Source of the DNA: Neisseriaceae bacterium
Lineage (GTDB): Bacteria > Pseudomonadota > Gammaproteobacteria > Burkholderiales > UBA11063
Direction of reading: 5' to 3'
Assembly: GCA_947441745.1 (NCBI GenBank)
Contig: CANEUJ010000081.1
Location: forward strand, 1-7,447
Length of the DNA: 7,447 bases
Part shown: positions 1 to 6,716 of the stretch, in pieces
Layout: every line of letters begins with the position of its first letter
Position numbering within the stretch: position 1 is the stretch's first letter
The notes under the pieces: generated by a model
What the model was told of the DNA's origin: nothing
What the model saw: the letters and a program-made list of their open reading frames with translations, nothing else
The model's database searches: none
Translations under genes and position numbers: made by a program

Positions 1-231
1 ATAATGGCGCGTTTCTGTTTCGTATTCTACGTGTGCAGTATTAATTGTAATACCACGTGCTTTTTCTTCAGGAGTACTATCAATTTGATCATATCCTTTA
101 GCTTCTCCACCAAATTTCTTAGATAGGATTGTAGTAATCGCTGCTGTTAGTGTTGTTTTACCATGATCCACGTGACCAATTGTGCCTACGTTTACATGGG
201 GTTTATTACGTTCAAATTTGCTTTTAGCCAT
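1..231 (-). CDS. tuf: Translation elongation factor Tu, N-terminal fragment (truncated by the window edge)
   Basis: EF-Tu is the cytoplasmic GTPase that delivers aminoacyl-tRNA to the ribosomal A site. The start codon is at 229-231, and 77 residues are visible before the left edge. The protein opens MAKSKFERNKPHVNVGTIGH. It shows the G1/P-loop GHVDHGKT (residues 19-26) and the switch I RGITI motif (59-63), including the Mg-coordinating Thr62. A GGAGAG Shine-Dalgarno sequence lies about 5 nt before the ATG (236-241 on the plus strand). The gene follows tRNA-Thr by 50 nt in the tRNA-Tyr/Gly/Thr/tuf arrangement seen in beta- and gammaproteobacteria, so it is probably transcribed from the promoter at 552-580. 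About four fifths of the protein lies outside the window. Whether this is the only tuf copy cannot be seen here; beta/gammaproteobacteria often carry two. Identification is essentially certain. Confidence 0.98.
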   Translation of the reverse strand, partial: MAKSKFERNKPHVNVGTIGHVDHGKTTLTAAITTILSKKFGGEAKGYDQIDSTPEEKARGITINTAHVEYETETRHY

Positions 232-281
232 AATATCTCTCCGAAATAGATGTAAAAGTGATTATTCCTAATTCCGACTTG

Positions 282-357
<76 letters not shown>

Positions 358-372
358 TTAAAAAGCCCGATA

Positions 373-446
373 TGGAGCGGGAGAAGGGAATCGAACCCTC
401 ATCATAAGCTTGGAAGGCTTCTGCATTACCACTATGCTACTCCCGC
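373..446 (-). tRNA. tRNA-Gly, anticodon TCC
   Basis: The gene is 74 nt including an encoded CCA end. The acceptor stem is a perfect GCGGGAG/CTCCCGC with T as discriminator. The D stem is GCAT/ATGC. The loop CTTCCAA carries TCC at 412-414 (complement), and the T arm is GAGGG-TTCGATT-CCCTT. The outermost anticodon-stem pair (27-43) reads G-A rather than a Watson-Crick pair; the other four pairs are intact. It lies between tRNA-Tyr (2 nt away) and tRNA-Thr (15 nt away) and corresponds to glyT of the tufB operon. It reads GGA and GGG codons. Confidence 0.97.
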
Positions 447-448
447 GT

Positions 449-534
449 TGGTGGAGAGGGCAGGATTCGAACCTGCGAAGGTGAAACCGCCGGATTTACA
501 GTCCGGACCCGTTGGCCGCTTGGGTAACCTCTCC
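449..534 (-). tRNA. tRNA-Tyr, anticodon GTA
   Basis: The gene is 86 nt including an encoded CCA end. The acceptor stem is a perfect GGAGAGG/CCTCTCC. The anticodon stem CCGGA/TCCGG encloses CTGTAAA, with GTA at 497-499 (complement). The long 13-nt variable region is typical of bacterial class II tRNA-Tyr. The T arm is GCAGG-TTCGAAT-CCTGC. It is the first gene of the tRNA-tuf operon, about 17 nt downstream of the -10 box. The extra upstream tRNA-Thr (thrU) found in E. coli is absent here. Confidence 0.97.
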
Positions 535-551
535 ATTAATCAAAGTAGAGA

Positions 552-580
552 ATTTTAGCAAAAGATTGACTCGCTGTCAA
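552..580 (-). promoter_or_regulatory. Strong sigma70-type promoter of the tRNA-Tyr/Gly/Thr-tuf operon
   Basis: Reading the minus strand, a perfect -35 box TTGACA (575-580) is followed by a 17-bp spacer and a -10 box TAAAAT (552-557). Transcription should start around 545, just ahead of tRNA-Tyr. The whole promoter fits in the 55-bp gap after the topA stop codon. The DNA after the -10 (TCTCTAC) is not GC-rich, so it lacks the usual discriminator of stringently controlled stable-RNA promoters. The -35 box forms one arm of a small inverted repeat, TTGAC-AGCGA-GTCAA (566-580). Confidence 0.85.
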
Positions 581-589
581 GTATTTTAA

Positions 590-2860
590 CTAAAGCTTTT
601 CGCTAAAATCACATTTAGGGCAGATTTTTTCTTCACCCTTAGTCTTGGTTTTTTTATGTAGGAGTAGGCTGTAGCTACATTTTGGGCATTCTTCTGCTAC
701 TGGTTTATGATTAAATAAAGTTTTACAGTTTGGGTAATTATTACATGCATAAAACCAGTTACCATAGCGGTTTTTTTTAGTAACGATGTGTCCAGTTTTA
801 CATTCAGGGCAAATTATAGTTTCACCTGACTCTGTATCATTGGCAGGTTTATCAATGTTTTCAATATATTTACATTTAGGATAGTTTTTACATGATATAA
901 ATTTACCATAACGCCCAGATCTAATTACTAAAGCCCCACCATCATTAGGACAAACACGATCAGGAACTATTTCAGGCTCTGCAATTTCTTCACTTTCGCC
1001 ACTAGCGGGGATCTTTCGCATATAATTACATTCTGGGTATCCAGAGCAACCGATAAATTTACCATATTTGCCAAAGCGTGAAATTAAATGTTTGCCACAT
1101 TTAGGGCATTCTTCTTCAAGTTTTTCTGAAGTAAGTTCTGCTCTGGCAATATTTTGTTTATCTTTAATTATTGCTTCTAAATCACTCCAAAAAGCTTTTA
1201 AAACAGGTAGCTTTTGGTGAGTTCCATTAGAGATGTCATCTAAAGTATCTTCGAGATTGGCTGTGAATTTGAAATCCACATATTTGGTTAAATGGTTAGT
1301 TAGAAATTGACTCACAACCATACCTGTATCAGTTGGAATAAAACGCTTTTTATCCATCAAAACATACTCACGCTTTTTAAGCGTTGAAATAATTGAAGCA
1401 TAAGTTGATGGTCTACCAATCCCAAGCTCTTCTAGTGACTTAACCAAGGACGCTTCACTATAGCGTGGTTTGGGTTCTGTTTGGTGTTCAGTAAAACCTA
1501 TTTTATCAATAGGTAATTCTTCACCAACTATCATGGCTGGTAGCTTGATATTATCGTCAGTTTCATCTTCTTCTGCTTCTTGATATACTGATAAAAATCC
1601 ATCAAAGTTTATCACCAAACCATTTAGTCTAAAAACTGCATTATCAATTTTTATGTCAATGGCTGTAGTATCCATTATTGCAGGGGTTAGTTGACTTGCT
1701 AAAGTTCTTTGCCAAATTAACTCATATAGCTTATACTGGTCAATACTAACAAATTTTTTAATTTGAGCTGGAGTTCTAAAAATTGAAGTTGGGCGAATTG
1801 CTTCATGTGCCTCTTGAGCGTTTTTTACTTTACTTACGTATTTTACACCTTGAGTAGGTAAATAATTTGGCGTATAGGTTTTTTCTATATAGTCGCGAAT
1901 TTCAACAATCGCAGTGTCTGATAAATTTACTGAATCAGTTCGCATATAGGTAATCAAACCAACACTATCATTCCCCAAGTCAACCCCTTCATAGAGAGTC
2001 TGAGCTACTTTCATGGTTTTATCAGTATTAAACCCAAGTTTACGTGCCCCTTCAATTTGTAGTGATGAAGTAATAAAAGGTGGATATGGATTACGTTTTT
2101 TTTGTTTCTTATTGATATCACTAACGATAGCAGTTTTATTTTTTGATAAATTACTACAAATATCTTGTGCTTCTGATTTTACTTTGATAGTTTTGGCATC
2201 GATTTTATTTTTAGCGTGCTCAATTAGTTTTGCTTGTAGTTTACTTGTGTTTTTATGTGTATCTAAAAAAATAGAAAAATAATCTTCAGGAATAAAAGAT
2301 TTTATCTCAATTTCACGTTCACAAATAAGTCTTAGTGCAGGAGACTGCACTCGCCCTGCTGATAGCCCAGGTCTAATTTTACGCCATAAAAGTGGTGAAA
2401 TATTAAAACCAATTAGATAATCTAGAGTAAGCCTTGCTTGTTGAGCATTGATTAAATCAATATCCAATTTTCTTGGGTGCCTAATGGCGTCTTTAATAGC
2501 ACTTTCAGTGATTTCATTAAAAGTTACGCGGTCAACCTTTTTATCAGCTAATTTTTTATTGCTTTTTAGAACTTCAGCAATATGCCAAGCAATAGCTTCA
2601 CCTTCACGGTCAGGATCAGTTGCTAAGTAAATTTGGGTACAGTCTTTGGCAAGAGTTAAAATCTCATCAACGTGTTTTTTATTTCTAGCAATAATTTGGT
2701 ATTTAGGGGTAAAATCATTTGCAATGTCAATTGAACCATTTTTTTTGGGTAAATCACGAATATGCCCAAAAGATGCGATTACTTTAAAATCATCGCCTAG
2801 ATACTTATTAATAGTTTTTGCTTTTGCTGGAGATTCAACGATGAGTAGTTTACTAAACAT
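590..2860 (-). CDS. topA: DNA topoisomerase I (type IA, TopA)
   Basis: TopA relaxes negatively supercoiled DNA by passing one strand through a transient break held by a 5'-phosphotyrosine link, and so limits R-loops behind RNA polymerase. The 756-residue protein has an N-terminal Toprim domain with Glu9 and the acidic motif DPDREGE (82-88). It continues with conserved NAQQARLTLDYLIGF (138-152) and SAGRVQSPALRLI (167-179), and the active-site motif GLITYMRTDS (301-310) with catalytic Tyr305 and Arg307. RPSTYASII follows at 483-491. The C-terminus has four zinc-ribbon-like units with cysteines 585/588/605/611, 637/657/663, 684/687/706/712 and 725/728/747/750; the second unit has Asp640 where a second cysteine is expected. 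The ATG at 2858-2860 has AAGGAA 10 nt upstream. It starts 24 bp after dprA, probably in one operon. Length and motifs are normal for a proteobacterial TopA. Confidence 0.97.
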   Translation of the reverse strand: MFSKLLIVESPAKAKTINKYLGDDFKVIASFGHIRDLPKKNGSIDIANDFTPKYQIIARNKKHVDEILTLAKDCTQIYLATDPDREGEAIAWHIAEVLKSNKKLADKKVDRVTFNEITESAIKDAIRHPRKLDIDLINAQQARLTLDYLIGFNISPLLWRKIRPGLSAGRVQSPALRLICEREIEIKSFIPEDYFSIFLDTHKNTSKLQAKLIEHAKNKIDAKTIKVKSEAQDICSNLSKNKTAIVSDINKKQKKRNPYPPFITSSLQIEGARKLGFNTDKTMKVAQTLYEGVDLGNDSVGLITYMRTDSVNLSDTAIVEIRDYIEKTYTPNYLPTQGVKYVSKVKNAQEAHEAIRPTSIFRTPAQIKKFVSIDQYKLYELIWQRTLASQLTPAIMDTTAIDIKIDNAVFRLNGLVINFDGFLSVYQEAEEDETDDNIKLPAMIVGEELPIDKIGFTEHQTEPKPRYSEASLVKSLEELGIGRPSTYASIISTLKKREYVLMDKKRFIPTDTGMVVSQFLTNHLTKYVDFKFTANLEDTLDDISNGTHQKLPVLKAFWSDLEAIIKDKQNIARAELTSEKLEEECPKCGKHLISRFGKYGKFIGCSGYPECNYMRKIPASGESEEIAEPEIVPDRVCPNDGGALVIRSGRYGKFISCKNYPKCKYIENIDKPANDTESGETIICPECKTGHIVTKKNRYGNWFYACNNYPNCKTLFNHKPVAEECPKCSYSLLLHKKTKTKGEEKICPKCDFSEKL

Positions 2861-2884
2861 AGATGTTAGGTTCCTTATTGTAAA

Positions 2885-3973
2885 TTATCTAAAAACTCTT
2901 TGGTAACGACCACCACCACAATTAGTGATTTTACCGTTTAATTCAAGCTCAAGTAAATTCGCACATAGGTCGTTAAATTCAATGCTTAAATCTGAGCATA
3001 TCTTATCTATAGTGACAGGTTCAAATCCCATAATATCCAAAATTGGATTTTGTTCAGATACGGGATTATACGCCATAGTTGTAGGTGTAATGCGTAAATC
3101 TTCTAAAATATCATTGGAAGTTTCAATTAATTTTGCCCCAGTCTTAATTAATTTATGACACCCTCTACTAACTGGACTATGTATTGAACCTGGTATTGCC
3201 ATTACTTCACGCCCCATTTCAAGAGCCATATTAGCACTTACCATTGAGCCACCATCAAGTGCTGACTCAACCACTAGTAAGCCAAGACTAAGTCCAGCAA
3301 TAATGCGATTTCGTCGTGGGAAATTATTTATTAGAGGGGGTGTATGTAGTGGGAATTCACTAATCAATAAGCCATCTTGTTCCAATACTTTTTGGTATAG
3401 ATCTTTATTACTAAGCGGGTATATTTGGTCGATACCTGTTCCAATAACACCAATAGTTTTTGAGTTGCCTTCAAGTGCACCTAAATGAGCAGCTCTATCG
3501 ATTCCACTTGCCATTCCACTTACAATAACCAAACCATTATTGGATAAATCCTTGGCAAAGGCTAGTGCATTATTGCTACCTTGAACGCTTGGGTGACGTG
3601 TCCCTACTATCGCAAATTTATTTTGTTTTAGTAGTTTTAAATTACCTTTTAGAAAGAGTATGTTTGGTGGGTCAACAATATTAGCTAATTCTACTGGGTA
3701 TAAAGTGCTATTAATACTTATGATTAAGTTATTATCATGTTCATTCATCCATTGAAGAGCATTATCCGCTTCAGAAGAACTTACTTTAGTGCTTATAAGA
3801 CTAGCTACAGTACTACTTATTATTTGTGAGAGAGTTGCCTGAGATTGATTATATATATTCTCTATAGAGCCAAAATGGTGGAGTAGTTTTTTTATAGTTA
3901 CTATACCAACTCTTGGAGTGAGGGTTAATAACAACCATAGATAGAGATTTTTATCTTCAAGTGCTTTATTCAT
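2885..3973 (-). CDS. dprA: DNA-processing protein DprA (Smf)
   Basis: DprA binds single-stranded DNA and loads RecA onto incoming strands during natural transformation; it is also common in bacteria not known to be competent. The 362-residue protein has an N-terminal SAM/HhH-like region (about 8-70, LLLTLTPRVGIVTIKKLLHHFGS). The Rossmann-like core (about 85-295) includes IVGTRHPS (122-129), VSGMASGIDRAAHLGAL (151-167), GVIGTGIDQIYP (175-186), FPRRNRIIAGLS (218-229) and ESALDGGSMVSANMALEMGR (236-255). A C-terminal winged-helix segment spans about 305-362. The start fits the family, whose N-termini begin just before the LTP motif, but no convincing Shine-Dalgarno sequence precedes it. It heads a probable dprA-topA operon and is divergent from def. 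In many relatives a DUF494 gene (smg) lies between dprA and topA; here it is absent. Confidence 0.96.
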   Translation of the reverse strand: MNKALEDKNLYLWLLLTLTPRVGIVTIKKLLHHFGSIENIYNQSQATLSQIISSTVASLISTKVSSSEADNALQWMNEHDNNLIISINSTLYPVELANIVDPPNILFLKGNLKLLKQNKFAIVGTRHPSVQGSNNALAFAKDLSNNGLVIVSGMASGIDRAAHLGALEGNSKTIGVIGTGIDQIYPLSNKDLYQKVLEQDGLLISEFPLHTPPLINNFPRRNRIIAGLSLGLLVVESALDGGSMVSANMALEMGREVMAIPGSIHSPVSRGCHKLIKTGAKLIETSNDILEDLRITPTTMAYNPVSEQNPILDIMGFEPVTIDKICSDLSIEFNDLCANLLELELNGKITNCGGGRYQRVFR

Positions 3974-3974
3974 T

Positions 3975-4003
3975 TTGATTCACAATATAATAACTGGTAT
4001 AAT
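3975..4003 (+). promoter_or_regulatory. Extended -10 promoter for def-priA
   Basis: On the plus strand, TTGATT (3975-3980) is followed by a 17-bp spacer and a perfect TATAAT (3998-4003). A TGG immediately before the -10 (3995-3997) supplies an extended -10 TGn element. Transcription should begin near 4010, giving a def leader of about 70 nt. The -35 box starts two bases from the dprA start codon (3971-3973, minus strand), so polymerase bound here would cover the dprA translation start region. Confidence 0.75.
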
Positions 4004-4028
4004 TATGTTCTTAATAGTTCAGTTAGTT

Positions 4029-4059
4029 ATTATATAGTCTTGTTTGTTTTTGGTTGTAA
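4029..4059 (-). promoter_or_regulatory. Possible dprA-topA promoter (weak)
   Basis: On the minus strand a perfect TATAAT lies at 4029-4034, overlapping TATATA at 4031-4036. Upstream, TTACAA (4054-4059) is a poor -35 match, spaced 19 bp from the first and 17 bp from the second hexamer. A start near 4022 would give a dprA leader of about 50 nt. The region is very AT-rich, so chance matches are likely. It is listed because dprA needs a promoter in this 106-bp gap and this is the best candidate on that strand. Confidence 0.35.
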
Positions 4060-4079
4060 TATTTTTTAGGTAATATGGT

Positions 4080-4580
4080 ATGGCTCTTTTAGAAATTCTT
4101 CATTTTCCAGACCCGCGGCTACATTTAAAAGCTCATTTGGTAAAATCATTTGATAAAGAACTAAAGAAGTTAGTTGATGATATGGCACAAACTATGTATC
4201 AAAATGATGGTATTGGACTTGCTGCTACCCAGGTAAATATTCAGAAGCGTTTGATTATAATTGATGTTTCTAAAAGCAATGATCAGCTCTTGGTATTTGT
4301 TAATCCTGAGGTCGTTTCTCGAAGCGGTGAAGTGATTGGTGAGGAGGGGTGCTTATCTGTACCTGGGGTTTATGATTCTGTTACAAGATCTGAAAATATT
4401 AGTGTTAAATTTCAGGATTTAGAGGGAAACATTTATACTAAAGATTATACTGGGTTAATGTCAGTATGTGTGCAACATGAGATTGATCATCTTGATGGTA
4501 AGGTTTTTGTGGAGTACTTGTCTTCACTAAAACAAAATTTTATTAAGAAAAAAATGAAAAAAATCTTTAAGTCGCAATGA
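4080..4580 (+). CDS. def: Peptide deformylase
   Basis: Def is a metalloenzyme, usually with Fe2+, that removes the formyl group from the initiator methionine of nascent proteins at the ribosomal exit. The 166-residue protein has all three family motifs: GIGLAATQ (44-51), EGCLS (89-93, metal ligand Cys91) and HEIDH (133-137, metal ligands His133 and His137, catalytic Glu134). Length is typical of the proteobacterial type, with a basic C-terminal tail (KKKMKKIFK). The start at 4080 has AGG 9 nt upstream. An out-of-frame ATG 5 nt earlier opens only a five-codon reading frame. It overlaps priA by 4 bp. Def is usually followed by the formyltransferase gene fmt, which does not follow it here. Confidence 0.97.
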   Translation: MALLEILHFPDPRLHLKAHLVKSFDKELKKLVDDMAQTMYQNDGIGLAATQVNIQKRLIIIDVSKSNDQLLVFVNPEVVSRSGEVIGEEGCLSVPGVYDSVTRSENISVKFQDLEGNIYTKDYTGLMSVCVQHEIDHLDGKVFVEYLSSLKQNFIKKKMKKIFKSQ

Positions 4581-6571
4581 ATAGCATCACCAAGTACTTA
4601 TTAAATATAGCTCTTGATGTTCCATTAGATAGATTATTTAGTTATTACTGTGACCAAAAGTTAGATCCTGGTACTAGAGTTTTAGTATCATTTGGTCGTA
4701 AAACTATAGTAGGTTTTGTCTGGGATAATGAAGTTACTGATATCTCAATTAATCCCCAAAAAATTAAAACAATTCTTGAAGTATTCCCTGAGGTTTTAGC
4801 ATCTGATACCTATGCACTAATCAATTTTACTGCCAAATATTATCATTATCCACTTGGGCAAGTAGTATTTGGGGCAATTCCCAAAGAGTGGCGTCAAGCA
4901 CAAAATATCAAAGAGTTACGCCAGCCAAAACAAAAGACCTATCATGAAGACTTATCTGTTGTTTTAAATGATGAACAGCAAAATGTTGTGAATCAGGTTA
5001 ATGAAAATCTTGATAAATATTATCCGAGTATTCTTTTTGGGGTTACTGGATCTGGTAAGACTGAAGTATATTTATCTTTAATTGAAAATGTGATTAACTT
5101 AGATAAGCAAGTACTGGTTTTAGTTCCTGAAATTAATCTAACTCCACAGCTATTAGAAAGATTTCTTGGGAGGTTTCACGATGTTGGTATTCACGTTATA
5201 ACAAGTCATGTTACAAGTCGTGAGCGGCTACGTGGTTATCTAGGTGCTACAGATGGTAGTATAAAAATTATTATTGGAACTCGCTTATCAGTATTTACCC
5301 CTTTTAAAAACTTGGGGCTTATTATTGTTGATGAAGAGCATGATCACTCGTTTAAACAACAAGAGTCGCTTCGTTATCATGCTCGTGATTTGGCTATCTA
5401 TAGAGCCTCAAAAAATTCTATCCCAATAGTACTTGGTTCGGCAACGCCATCTCTAGAGACATTGTATAATTATAAACTCGAAAAGTACAAATTATTCAAA
5501 TTATCAAATCGAGCAGTTACAGGTTCAATACTACCTGACATTCGTCTAATTGATCTAAATATATATAAAACTAACGATGGGATAACTGATATTGCTCTTG
5601 ATGAGATTGCTAAACGGTTGGTCAAAAAAGAATTAAGTTTAGTATTTATTAATCGACGAGGTTATGCACCAAGTATTACATGCTATCAATGTGGTTATGT
5701 ATTTAAATGTAATAATTGTTCAACCAATCTGGTTTATCATAGTAATACGCGAGAGCTAAAATGTCATCATTGTGGGCTATCTTGTAGCACTCCCAAAGTA
5801 TGCACTTCATGCCATAGTCAACATTTACAGGCTTTAGGGCAGGGGACGCAAAAAATTGAAGAGATTTTAGCTAAGAAATTTGTTGATGCTAAGATATATA
5901 GAATTGATCAAGATGTTCTAAATTCTAAAAGTGCTTGGAGTGAATTATATACCAAAATAAAAGCAGGTGAAATAGATATTCTAGTTGGTACTCAGATATT
6001 AGTCAAAGGGCATGATTTTCATAATTTAACCTTAGTTGTAGGGCTAAATATTGATAGTAGCTTATATAGTTATGATTTTCGAGCTAGTGAATTACTTTTT
6101 ACCCAATTAACTCAAGTATCTGGTCGAGCTGGGCGAGGTGGTAAAAAAGGTTTGGTATTATTACAGACCAACTACCCAAAGCATGAGCTATATCAATATC
6201 TACTCAAGCATGATTTTTCAGGGTTTATTAATTATACTATGAAAGATAGGCGGTTATTAAGTCTACCGCCTTATACTTACTATGCAATGCTTCGAGCTAG
6301 TGGTAGCCAACTAAGCTTGGTTTTAGAATTTTTAAATACTATTTGGGATCGTGTTTCAAACACAAAAAACAAAAATGTTTTAGTAAGTACACCATTACCA
6401 GCTATTATGCAAAGGCTAAAAAATCGCGAACGAGCTCAAATGCTAATTAGTAGCCAAAATCGAACAGAGCTACATAAGTTTATTAGTAATCTGATGGAGA
6501 TTGCATCTTTAATCAAAAAACCAGCCCACGATATAAGTTATCAGCTTGATATTGATCCATTCGAAATGTAA
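4577..6571 (+). CDS. priA: Primosomal protein N', replication-restart helicase PriA
   Basis: PriA recognises stalled or repaired forks, unwinds DNA 3' to 5' with ATP, and starts reloading of the replicative helicase. The 664-residue protein is somewhat shorter than the 732-residue E. coli enzyme. An N-terminal DNA-binding region (about 1-105) precedes the helicase core. The core shows Walker A GVTGSGKT (155-162), the DEEH box (252-255), GSATPS (287-292), GTQILVKGHDF (471-481) and TQVSGRAGR (512-520). Inserted in the core is the family's zinc-binding module with cysteines 369, 372, 378, 381, 396, 399, 409 and 412, plus an extra Cys403. The conserved C-terminal LDIDP is present, so the gene looks intact. 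Its ATG overlaps the def stop codon (ATGA) and has no clear Shine-Dalgarno sequence, pointing to translational coupling with def. It shares the def promoter. Confidence 0.97.
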   Translation: MNSITKYLLNIALDVPLDRLFSYYCDQKLDPGTRVLVSFGRKTIVGFVWDNEVTDISINPQKIKTILEVFPEVLASDTYALINFTAKYYHYPLGQVVFGAIPKEWRQAQNIKELRQPKQKTYHEDLSVVLNDEQQNVVNQVNENLDKYYPSILFGVTGSGKTEVYLSLIENVINLDKQVLVLVPEINLTPQLLERFLGRFHDVGIHVITSHVTSRERLRGYLGATDGSIKIIIGTRLSVFTPFKNLGLIIVDEEHDHSFKQQESLRYHARDLAIYRASKNSIPIVLGSATPSLETLYNYKLEKYKLFKLSNRAVTGSILPDIRLIDLNIYKTNDGITDIALDEIAKRLVKKELSLVFINRRGYAPSITCYQCGYVFKCNNCSTNLVYHSNTRELKCHHCGLSCSTPKVCTSCHSQHLQALGQGTQKIEEILAKKFVDAKIYRIDQDVLNSKSAWSELYTKIKAGEIDILVGTQILVKGHDFHNLTLVVGLNIDSSLYSYDFRASELLFTQLTQVSGRAGRGGKKGLVLLQTNYPKHELYQYLLKHDFSGFINYTMKDRRLLSLPPYTYYAMLRASGSQLSLVLEFLNTIWDRVSNTKNKNVLVSTPLPAIMQRLKNRERAQMLISSQNRTELHKFISNLMEIASLIKKPAHDISYQLDIDPFEM

Positions 6572-6622
6572 AATATTTAACAATTAAGAAAAATGGCATA
6601 CCCTCATAACTAAACGATAAGG

Positions 6623-6675
6623 GCATGGATCCTCGATTCACACTCACACAGCAGAGTTCGTAAGTCGAGGATGAC
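6623..6675 (+). repeat. 53-nt hairpin repeat element, left copy
   Basis: This unit starts GCATGGATCC and ends GGATGAC. Inside, ATCCTCGA (6629-6636) pairs perfectly with TCGAGGAT (6665-6672), extended by a T-G wobble and a T-A pair, enclosing a loop with ACAGCA (6648-6653). A second copy of identical length lies in inverted orientation at 6717-6769. The two share both ends and ACAGCA but differ in stem sequence. It lies 51 nt after the priA stop. No coding potential is evident. The ends loosely recall intergenic repeats with GTCATCCC...GGGATCCA ends seen in various bacteria, but I cannot assign a named family. Confidence 0.75.
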
Positions 6676-6716
6676 GAAAGAAAAATACAAACATGTCGCT
6701 GTTTTACTTTTCTAAG

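Noticed and set aside
2013..2906. Several plus-strand frames of 60-89 codons opposite topA
   Set aside because: They are antisense shadows of a gene with clear conserved motifs throughout; the hydrophobic look comes from reading AT-rich codons backwards.
2925..3488. Plus-strand frames of 61-77 codons opposite dprA
   Set aside because: Antisense to conserved dprA core motifs, with no ribosome site or independent support.
3974..4079. Riboswitch or structured leader in the dprA/def gap
   Set aside because: The predicted def leader is only about 70 nt, AT-rich, and shows no strong stem or known riboswitch core.
6572..6622. Rho-independent terminator directly after priA
   Set aside because: Only a weak CCCTCAT/ATAAGGG hairpin with a mismatch and no following T-tract; not enough to call a terminator.
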